Shown: positions 5,839 through 11,684 of the stretch, in pieces
How the letters are laid out: the number at the start of each line of letters is the position of its first letter
Position numbering within the stretch: the stretch's first letter is position 1
NCBI GenBank assembly: GCA_025355595.1
Contig: JANXZI010000039.1
Location: 1 to 11,684, forward strand
Source: Spartobacteria bacterium
GTDB lineage: Bacteria > Verrucomicrobiota > Verrucomicrobiia > Chthoniobacterales > Chthoniobacteraceae
Direction of reading: 5' to 3'
Length of the DNA stretch: 11,684 nucleotides
Position numbers and translations under genes: made by a program
The notes under the pieces: model-generated
What the model saw: only the letters and a program-made list of their open reading frames with translations
What the model was told of the DNA's origin: nothing
Databases searched by the model: none

Positions 5839-8800
5839 ATGAAGCTGTTCCTTTTCCTCCCCGTGCTCGCTCTCACCATTCCGCTGCGCGCGGAGGAGCC
5901 GGATTATTTTCCCGCGGTCGTGAAGCTGATCGAGGATCGCTGCCTCGACTGCCACTCGGCGGACGACCCGGACGGGAAGCTGGTGCTGGAGAAGCACGCG
6001 GACATTTTGAAAGGCGGCGAGAGCGGTGCGGCGATCGTGAAGGGGAAGTCAGTGGAGAGCCTGCTCGTGAAATATCTGCGCGGCGAGGTGGAGAAGGACG
6101 GAAAGAAAAAATTCATGCCGCCGGGAAAGCGCGACAAGCTGTCGGCGGATGAGATTGAGAAGGTTGTGAAGTGGATTGATGCAGGCGCGAAGCCGCCGCA
6201 GCGCGAGATGGCGAAGAAGGTCGTCGAGGTGCCGAAGGTCGCGCCACACGGTTCGCCGCGCGTGGCCGTGAATGCGCTCGCGTTTTCGCCGCAGGCGAAG
6301 CTTGTCGCGGTCGGGCGCGGTTCGATCGTGGAGCTGGTGGATCCGGTCTCGCAGGTGGCGGTGAAGAAACTCGAGGGGCATCGCGGCGAGGTGAATGCGC
6401 TCGTGTGGTCGGCGGATGGCACACAGCTTTTCGCGGCGTCGGGCGAGAATGCGATCGAGGGCGAGGTACGGCAGTGGGATGTGGCGACCGCGAAAGTGGT
6501 GCGTACTTTCACCGGCCATCGCGATATGATTTACGCGCTCGCCCTTTCGCCGGATGGGAAGACGCTGGCGACGGGGAGCTACGATCAGAAGATCAAGCTG
6601 TGGAATGTCGTGGATGCGAAGGAGCGGAAGACTTTGGGCGGGCACAACGGCGCGGTGTTCGCGCTCGCGTTTCGTCCCGATGGAAAATTGCTCGCGAGCG
6701 CGAGTGCGGATCGCACGGTGAAGCTCTGGGATGTGACGAGCGGTGAGCGGCGCGACACGCTGAGCCAGCCGACGAAGGAGCAGTTTGCCGTCGCGTGGAG
6801 CGCCGATGGCAAGCGGCTCGCGGGGGCGGGCGCGGACAATCGCATCCGCGTGTGGAGCGTGTCGGCGGAGGCACGCGAGACGACGAATCCGCTCGTGGTC
6901 GCGAAGTTTGCGCACGAGCAGGCGATCCTGCGGCTCGTGTGGAGTGCCGATGGCGCGGCGATGATCAGCTCGGCGCAGGATGGCACGGTGCGCGTGTGGG
7001 ACGCCGCGGAGGTGAAGGAGCGCGTGCTGCTGGAGAAGCAGCCGGACTGGCCGACAGCGCTGACATTTTCGGGCGACAATGTGGTGACTGGGCGCGCGGA
7101 CGGGACGGTGGTTTTTTACGATGCGAAGACGGGAAAAGTGATCACGACTCCGAAGAGCGGGATGCTGGGTCGGGCGGGCATTCTGCCCGCCGTGCTGCGT
7201 ATCCTACGCCGCACTCCGCGGACGGTGATTGATGGACTTGGCCTTTCGACGTCCGATGTGCCGGGCAGGATGCCCGGCACGGCAGGCGAGGACGCCCGCG
7301 CTACCCAAGGTACGCCGAACTTGCAGACGGATGTCGTCGCTCATTGCGAGTCGGATGCGAGGCATGGAAGAAGGATTTTCTGTCAGGCGAAAAAGAAGGC
7401 AATGGACAAGCCTGCGCCACCGCCGAAGGGGCCGTCTGTCTCGGGCATTTCGCCGCACGGGATCGAGCGCGGGAAGATGATCGAGATGAAACTCACGGGC
7501 GCAAACCTGCCGCCGATCGTCTCGGTGAAATGTGAGGATGCGCGCGTGCGCGTGTTCGTGGCTGCGGCGGAAAAAGCTGCGGTGCCACTCGTGATTTTCA
7601 CTCCGACGGATCTCCCGCGCGGCGGCTACGCGCTCGTGGCAAGCGGCGCGGACGGGAAGGAAATCGGGCGCACGACGCTGCGGGTCGAGGACATCGCGGT
7701 GGTCGATTTTCCCGCGGGCACGACGATGCAGAAACTGACGGCGCTCCCTGCGAATGTGTGGGGCACGCTGGCGAAGGCGGGGGAGAGCGACCGGTATGAA
7801 TTCGAGGCGAAGGTGGGTGCGACAATCGTCTTTGACTGCGCGGCGAAGGCGCTCGGCTCGAAGGCGGCGGCGGTGCTGAGTCTCACGGATTCAACGGGGC
7901 GCGTCCTGGCGACGAATGGCAGCTTTGACGCGAGCGGCGATCCGTTCATCGCGCACAAATTCGCCGCGAACGGGCGGTATGCGATCATCGTGAGCGATGC
8001 GCTGATGACCGGCAGCGCGGAACATTCTTACAGCCTCACAATCGGTGCGCTGCCGTTCGTCACGGCTGTCTTTCCGCTGAGCGTGGCGGCGAATGCGGAG
8101 ACAAAACTGGAACTCGTCGGCTACAATCTTCCGGCTGATCCCGCGTCGCGGACGGTGAGCGTGAAGTCGGGCGCGAACGGGATGGCTGCGGTGAATATTG
8201 ACGCGCAGAAATTCCGCAGCCGCGCGGTGGCGTCGGTGCCGGTGAGCGAGGTGCCGGACTTTGTCGCGTCGGCGGAGTGCGGGACGGTCGGCGGTGCGCA
8301 GAAGCTCGGCGTGCCGTTTTCGGTGAGCGGACGTTTTCTCTCGGCGCGCGAGTCGGATCATTTTCGTTTCACGGCGAAGAAGGGCGTGACCTACGCGATC
8401 GAGACGGAGGCGGCGCGGCGCGGCTCGCCGGCGGACACAAAGATCGCGGTGCTGTGGCCGGACGGACGTCCCGTGGAGCGGCTGCTCATGCAGGCGGTGC
8501 GCGACAGTGCGATCACGTTCCGTCCGATTGACTCAATCGCGGCAGACGCGCGCGTGGACAACTGGCGCGAGATGGAGCTGAACGAGCTGATGTGGATGCA
8601 GGGTGAGGTGACGAAAATCTTTCGGATGCCCGAGGGGCCGGACAGCGGATTTGCGTTTTACACGAATGGCGGAAAGCGCATCGCGTACTTCGACACGACG
8701 GCGACGGCGCACGCGCTGGACGAGCCGTGCTACATGGTGGAGCCGCACGCGCCGGGCACGAAGCTCGTGGCGAACGGCCTGCCAGTCTTCACGGTGCACT

Positions 8801-9672
8801 ACGAAAATGATGACGACGGCACGCGTGTCGCAGGCACGGATTCGCGGCTGCTTTTCACCGCGCCGGCGGATGGCGATTTCGTCGTGCGCGTGCGCGAGAT
8901 CCGCGGCGCGGCGGGCGAGCGCTTCGCTTACCGGCTCATCGCACACGAGGCGCGGCCGGATTTTGCGGTGAAGCTCACGCCCGTGAACGCGACGGTGAAC
9001 ATCGGCAGCGGCGCGGAGTTCACGCTCACGGCGGCGCGGAAGGATGGCTTCGATGGTGACATCGTGTGCGAAATCACTGGCGTGCCAGAGGGCTGGCGTG
9101 TGTCGAATCCGATCGTGATCCAAGCGGGGCATCTCGTGGCGAAGGGGAGCATCTCGGTGCTGCCGGGTGCCGCGAATTGGAGTCCGGCAAAAATTTCCGC
9201 AACTGCGGAAGTGGGCGGGAAAAACCTCACGCACGCTGCGGGTGAGATCGCGAGTGTCAAGGCGCAAGGCGATGCGCCGGTGATCGTGTCGCTGCAGCCC
9301 GCGGGGGCGAATCACGATGTGCCGGGATTTTCGCGCAGCGACGATGCGAAGCCGGCGGAGATCACGATCACTCCGGGCGAGACGGTGAGCGCGTGGATCG
9401 TGCTGAAGCGCGGGAGCGCGAAGGGCGCGCTGCGCTTTGACGTGGAAAATCTCCCGCATGGGATCGTGGTGGACAATCTTGGGCTGAGTGGCATCACGCT
9501 GCTCGAAGGGCAGGACTCGGGGGAGATTTTCATCAAGGCCGCGGCGTGGGTGCCGGAGACGGATCGGCTGGCGTTCGCGGTGTGCCGTGATGCGGGGAAG
9601 CAGGCGTCGCTGCCGATTCTTCTGCATGTGCGGCGCAAAGGGCTCGCGGCAGGGGTGGATGGGACGCGGTGA
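5839..9672 (+). CDS. secreted PSCyt1 (cytochrome c)-WD40-Ig/PPC-like multidomain protein
   Basis: This 1277-residue exported protein is of the planctomycete cytochrome c-WD40 type. A Sec signal (1-18, ending LRA) is followed by a PSCyt1 domain (about 22-117) with one haem c site, CLDCH at 35-39, and the likely distal Met93 in KFMPPGKR. Seven WD40-like repeats (about 140-437) complete one propeller; blade ends include RQWDV (211-215), IKLWN (252-256), VKLWDV (294-299), IRVWSV (336-341), VRVWDA (384-389) and VVFYDA (424-429). Residues 443-490 are encoded by a palindromic repeat element, and 491-522 is an unusual linker with Cys503 and Cys515. After 530 come beta-rich parts: IPT/TIG-like (533-616), PPC-like (635-738), a second TIG-like (740-800), a second PPC-like (825-1035) and two Ig-like segments (1040-1265). 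Function is unknown; an extracytoplasmic redox or binding role is inferred. No Shine-Dalgarno precedes the start. Confidence 0.92.
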   Translation: MKLFLFLPVLALTIPLRAEEPDYFPAVVKLIEDRCLDCHSADDPDGKLVLEKHADILKGGESGAAIVKGKSVESLLVKYLRGEVEKDGKKKFMPPGKRDKLSADEIEKVVKWIDAGAKPPQREMAKKVVEVPKVAPHGSPRVAVNALAFSPQAKLVAVGRGSIVELVDPVSQVAVKKLEGHRGEVNALVWSADGTQLFAASGENAIEGEVRQWDVATAKVVRTFTGHRDMIYALALSPDGKTLATGSYDQKIKLWNVVDAKERKTLGGHNGAVFALAFRPDGKLLASASADRTVKLWDVTSGERRDTLSQPTKEQFAVAWSADGKRLAGAGADNRIRVWSVSAEARETTNPLVVAKFAHEQAILRLVWSADGAAMISSAQDGTVRVWDAAEVKERVLLEKQPDWPTALTFSGDNVVTGRADGTVVFYDAKTGKVITTPKSGMLGRAGILPAVLRILRRTPRTVIDGLGLSTSDVPGRMPGTAGEDARATQGTPNLQTDVVAHCESDARHGRRIFCQAKKKAMDKPAPPPKGPSVSGISPHGIERGKMIEMKLTGANLPPIVSVKCEDARVRVFVAAAEKAAVPLVIFTPTDLPRGGYALVASGADGKEIGRTTLRVEDIAVVDFPAGTTMQKLTALPANVWGTLAKAGESDRYEFEAKVGATIVFDCAAKALGSKAAAVLSLTDSTGRVLATNGSFDASGDPFIAHKFAANGRYAIIVSDALMTGSAEHSYSLTIGALPFVTAVFPLSVAANAETKLELVGYNLPADPASRTVSVKSGANGMAAVNIDAQKFRSRAVASVPVSEVPDFVASAECGTVGGAQKLGVPFSVSGRFLSARESDHFRFTAKKGVTYAIETEAARRGSPADTKIAVLWPDGRPVERLLMQAVRDSAITFRPIDSIAADARVDNWREMELNELMWMQGEVTKIFRMPEGPDSGFAFYTNGGKRIAYFDTTATAHALDEPCYMVEPHAPGTKLVANGLPVFTVHYENDDDGTRVAGTDSRLLFTAPADGDFVVRVREIRGAAGERFAYRLIAHEARPDFAVKLTPVNATVNIGSGAEFTLTAARKDGFDGDIVCEITGVPEGWRVSNPIVIQAGHLVAKGSISVLPGAANWSPAKISATAEVGGKNLTHAAGEIASVKAQGDAPVIVSLQPAGANHDVPGFSRSDDAKPAEITITPGETVSAWIVLKRGSAKGALRFDVENLPHGIVVDNLGLSGITLLEGQDSGEIFIKAAAWVPETDRLAFAVCRDAGKQASLPILLHVRRKGLAAGVDGTR
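7166..7307. repeat. palindromic repeat element copy 1, translated inside the PSCyt1-WD40 gene
   Basis: This 142-base element has terminal inverted repeats of about 48 bases: the left end (tgggtcgggcgggc...) matches the reverse complement of the right end (...gcccgcgctaccca) with scattered mismatches. Each arm contains two hairpins. In order: gcgggca/tgcccgc (7174-7190, loop ttc, perfect); gtgctgcgta/tacgccgcac (7192-7214, one mismatch); gtgccgggca/tgcccggcac (7258-7280, loop gga, perfect); and a gcaggcg/cgcccgc stem (about 7282-7298, one mismatch). The unpaired centre is 43 bases (7215-7257). The gene stays open through it and reads GRAGILPAVLRILRRTPR at 444-461 and DVPGRMPGTAGEDARAT at 473-489. 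The same element recurs at 9680-9820 in the same orientation. No clear target-site duplication is seen. Confidence 0.88.
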
Positions 9673-9679
9673 GCGGTGA

Positions 9680-9820
9680 GGGTAGGGTGGGCGTTCTGCC
9701 CGCCGTGCTGCGTATTCTACGCAGCACCCGCGGGCGTTGATCGAGGTGAGTTTGCCAACTGCCGTTCGAATGTGCCGGATAGGATACCCGGCACGGCGGG
9801 CGAGGACGCCCACCCTACCC
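9680..9820. repeat. palindromic repeat element copy 2, just after the PSCyt1-WD40 stop codon
   Basis: This 141-base element starts 8 bases after the stop and has the same four-hairpin plan as copy 1. The outermost 14 bases, gggtagggtgggcg, are a perfect terminal inverted repeat, and the whole left arm matches the reverse complement of the right arm with few differences. Hairpin two is perfect here (gtgctgcgta 9705-9714 with tacgcagcac 9718-9727, loop ttc). Hairpin three (gtgccggata 9772-9781 with tacccggcac 9785-9794) has one mismatch. The 44-base centre (9728-9771) is recognisably related to that of copy 1 but more diverged than the arms. In this position it could form the 3' end of the transcript. 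Confidence 0.88.
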
Positions 9821-9822
9821 GA

Positions 9823-9853
9823 TGCACGCCGTCGGTGATGTGCGAATTTTTTT
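9823..9853 (+). terminator. possible weak intrinsic terminator with T7 run
   Basis: A short stem tgcac (9823-9827) / gtgcg (9840-9844, one G-T pair) is followed by aa and seven T residues (9847-9853). The stem is short and its loop is 12 bases. Together with the strong hairpins just upstream it could end the PSCyt1-WD40 transcript, but alone it is weak. Confidence 0.3.
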
Positions 9854-9886
9854 CACACCGCCTGAGAAAGTGTTTGCCGAGTGCGG

Positions 9887-9918
9887 GTGACATTGCTTTG
9901 CTCCGCGCCCTCTTAAAA
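9887..9918 (+). promoter_or_regulatory. weak candidate promoter ahead of the small ribosomal-type gene
   Basis: GTGACA (9887-9892) matches the -35 consensus TTGACA at five of six positions. An AT-rich stretch, tcttaaaac, follows about 18-20 bases later, but its match to TATAAT is poor. It lies 28 bases or more before the ATG at 9946, after the T7 run, which is the expected place for a promoter. Confidence is low. Confidence 0.22.
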
Positions 9919-9945
9919 CCAATCTCTTAATCAGCACACAAAAGC

Positions 9946-10050
9946 ATGGGATCCATCAAGAAGCGCCGTAAGTCCAAAATCAACCGGCACAAACGCAAGA
10001 AGCGGATGAAGCTCAACCGCCACAAGAAGCGTTTGCGGTACAAGAGCTAG
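9946..10050 (+). CDS. 34-residue AURKAIP1/COX24-domain (bS22/mS38-like) ribosomal protein
   Basis: This very short gene encodes 34 residues of which 19 are Lys or Arg. It begins MGSIKKRRKSK, continues with HKRKKRMK and ends NRHKKRLRYKS. The MGS(V/I).KKRR start and the basic helix pattern are those of the bacterial AURKAIP1/COX24-domain family (PF08213), whose mycobacterial member bS22 ('MGSV.KKRRKRMSKKKHRK...') and mitochondrial relative mS38 bind the small ribosomal subunit at helix h44. A role as an accessory ribosomal protein in the cytoplasm is therefore inferred. The start is fixed by the conserved MGS; the preceding cagcacacaaaagc has no Shine-Dalgarno. The TPR gene begins 16 bases after its stop, suggesting co-transcription. 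The homology call is strong on pattern, but the assignment is from memory and such short basic proteins can mislead. Confidence 0.85.
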   Translation: MGSIKKRRKSKINRHKRKKRMKLNRHKKRLRYKS

Positions 10051-10066
10051 GCGCTAGGATCGCGTC

Positions 10067-11684
10067 ATGAGCTGGAACCGGATTTCCACGAACCGCCGTT
10101 GGCGGCGGGGGATTTCCGGGTTGCTTGGGGTGCTGCTTGCCATGGCGACCGGGACGGCTTTCGCCGCTCCGAAGCCGGGCAAAAAACCGACGCCAACTCC
10201 CGCGCCTGCGGCGAAGCCGACGCCGCCAATCAAGCCCGCGCCCGCGGTGAAACCGCCTGCGACAGACGATCTGTACGAAGGCCCTGCTGCGGTCGCGAAG
10301 CCTGCTGCGCCGAGGCCCGCCGTGCCGGCCGCGGAGGGTGTTCTGGTCGCGCCATTTTCTCCGGGGCCGAAGTACGCGGACGCGTGGCCTTCCGAACGGC
10401 GGAAATCGGAGGCGGATCTGCAACTGACGCGCGAGGCGGAGAACCGCGCGCTGGCGGTCGCGGCATTTGCCGAGGGGCAGATGGCGGATGAGAAGGGCGA
10501 TCCGGACAAGGCCATTGACGCATGGAAGCGCGCGACGGAACTCGATCCCGCGAATGCGAGCCTCGCGGTGAAAGTCGCGACGGAACTCGCGAAGCGAAAC
10601 GAGCCTGCGGAGGCGATCCGCGTGCTGAAGGATTCCATCGCCGCCGCGCCGAAGGAGCCGGAAACGTGCATCTATCTCGCACAGGTGTACGCGAAGCATC
10701 TGAACAAGCCGGAACTCGCGATGCAGATGGCGCAGAAGGCGATGACGGCCGCGCCGGAATATTTCGGCGCGTGGGCCGCGGTGTATGAGCTGCATCAGCA
10801 GCTCGGCGAAATGGACAAGGCCGCGGGGCTGATTGACAGGGCGCTGAAGAGCACGTCCAGGAATCCCGAATTCTGGCTGGGCTTCGGCAGCTATCTGCGG
10901 AGGATTTACCTGAAGGATGACGGCTCCGCGAAGCCGGAGGAATTCCGCCAGATGGATTCCGTTTTCCGCAAGGCGGTGGCGCTGAGGCCGAATGATGCCT
11001 CCGTGCTCGCGCAGGCGGGTGACTTCGCGGTGCTTGCGCACAAGGGCAAGGAGGCACTGGAATTTTACGAGCGCGCGGTGAAGCTGAACCAGGCGCCGCG
11101 CGACGAGGCGACGAAGAACCTGCGCGAAAAATACATCCGCGCGCTGGCGGCGAACAACCGCGGCGCGGAGGCGATCCCGCTGCTCGAGCAGTTTGCGCGC
11201 GACCCGAGCCAGACGCAGCGGCAGGACCTTTTCGAGCTGCTGGGCCAGCTTTATGAGCAGGGCGGGGAGACGGAGAAGGCGATCGAGCATTACAGGCGCT
11301 CGCTGGTGCTCGATGCCGGCGAGCCGCGAAATCATATCAACCTCGCGAACGTGCAGCATCGCGCGAAGAAGCATGCGGACGCGGTGGAGACGATGGAGAA
11401 GGCGCGGCGGAAATTTCCTGACCGTCCGGATGTGACGCTCGGCCTTGCGTCCGCGCTCAGCGCGGCGAAGCGCCACGAGGCGGCCATGCGGATGTTTGCG
11501 AGTTACCTCGAGGAGACGAAGGGGCGCAGCGACATGACGGCTGACGCGGATTTTTATTTCCAATGGGGTGCGGCGGCGGAGCAGGCGGGCAGGATCGAGA
11601 AGGCGGCGGAGCTTTTGCAGAAGAGCATCGGGATGAATCCCGAGGCGCCCGAGGCCTACAATTACCTCGGCTACATGTGGGTGG
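10067..11684 (+). CDS. exported tetratricopeptide-repeat (TPR) protein, 3' end beyond the window
   Basis: The frame is open from the ATG at 10067 to the window edge (539 codons seen, no stop), so the gene is partial. An in-frame stop at 10055 and an AGGA seven bases before the ATG fix the start. The N-terminus has a basic region (NRRWRRG) and a hydrophobic core (ISGLLGVLLAMATG), with likely Sec cleavage after AFA at 33. A Pro/Ala/Lys-rich linker follows (about 35-90, with KPTPTPAP and KPTPPIKP). From about 128 onward are TPR units, for example 136-160 (ending AWKRATELDP), 199-229, 233-265, 308-341, 390-416 (AIEHYRRSLVLD), 421-450 and 495-525, closing with PEAPEAYNYLGYMWV. TPRs mediate protein-protein contacts; the partner is unknown. 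A periplasmic or surface scaffold is inferred. Confidence 0.9.
   Translation, partial: MSWNRISTNRRWRRGISGLLGVLLAMATGTAFAAPKPGKKPTPTPAPAAKPTPPIKPAPAVKPPATDDLYEGPAAVAKPAAPRPAVPAAEGVLVAPFSPGPKYADAWPSERRKSEADLQLTREAENRALAVAAFAEGQMADEKGDPDKAIDAWKRATELDPANASLAVKVATELAKRNEPAEAIRVLKDSIAAAPKEPETCIYLAQVYAKHLNKPELAMQMAQKAMTAAPEYFGAWAAVYELHQQLGEMDKAAGLIDRALKSTSRNPEFWLGFGSYLRRIYLKDDGSAKPEEFRQMDSVFRKAVALRPNDASVLAQAGDFAVLAHKGKEALEFYERAVKLNQAPRDEATKNLREKYIRALAANNRGAEAIPLLEQFARDPSQTQRQDLFELLGQLYEQGGETEKAIEHYRRSLVLDAGEPRNHINLANVQHRAKKHADAVETMEKARRKFPDRPDVTLGLASALSAAKRHEAAMRMFASYLEETKGRSDMTADADFYFQWGAAAEQAGRIEKAAELLQKSIGMNPEAPEAYNYLGYMWV

Noticed and set aside
8533..9813. 426-codon minus-strand frame opposite the C-terminal half of the PSCyt1-WD40 gene
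   Set aside because: Arg/His-rich antisense shadow whose first codons lie in the palindromic element.
7166..9820. Composite transposon bounded by the two palindromic elements
   Set aside because: No transposase lies between them, the intervening DNA is the coherent C-terminal part of the same gene, and no target-site duplication is visible.
10013..11563. 516-codon minus-strand frame opposite the TPR gene
   Set aside because: Arg-rich antisense shadow; the + strand frame has a signal peptide, TPR periodicity and a Shine-Dalgarno.

Overview
The window looks like GC-rich chromosomal DNA from the Planctomycetes-Verrucomicrobia group, most likely Verrucomicrobia. This is inferred from gene families rather than a marker gene: a Tat-exported DUF1501 protein, a planctomycete-type cytochrome c domain (PSCyt1) fused to a WD40 propeller, several large secreted proteins, mostly no Shine-Dalgarno at the starts, and palindromic repeats that translate as 'GRAGILPAVLR...', a peptide I associate with Verrucomicrobia genomes.

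Layout. 103-897 (+): class II HpcH/HpaI-type aldolase with all four expected active-site residues. 898-1035: short spacer with a C/T-rich repeat and two hairpins. 1036-2457 (+): DUF1501 protein with a Tat signal. 2565-5531 (-, possible longer start at 5603): exported coiled-coil protein with a very long Ala/Gln block and a Gly-Gln tract, convergent to the DUF1501 gene. 5532-5838: divergent intergenic region. 5839-9672 (+): 1277-residue secreted PSCyt1/WD40/Ig-like protein. A palindromic repeat element is translated in frame in its middle, and a second copy starts 8 bases after its stop codon. 9946-10050 (+): 34-residue very basic protein of the AURKAIP1/COX24 (bS22/mS38-like) ribosomal family. 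10067-end (+): exported TPR protein, cut by the window edge.

How the genes fit together. The DUF1501 and PSCyt1-WD40 families commonly occur together in planctomycete and verrucomicrobial genomes, in exported sets usually accompanied by DUF1549/DUF1553 proteins. Here both are present without that partner, and the Ala/Gln protein gene lies between them on the opposite strand. All three are predicted to act outside the cytoplasm, so a shared envelope role is plausible but unproven. The small ribosomal-type gene and the TPR gene are 16 bases apart and are probably co-transcribed. The aldolase appears to be an unrelated metabolic gene.

I see no CRISPR array, tRNA, rRNA, transposase, phage gene or defence system. 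The least ordinary content is the pair of four-hairpin palindromic elements, one of them domesticated inside a reading frame, together with the Ala/Gln heptad protein and the 34-residue ribosomal-type gene.
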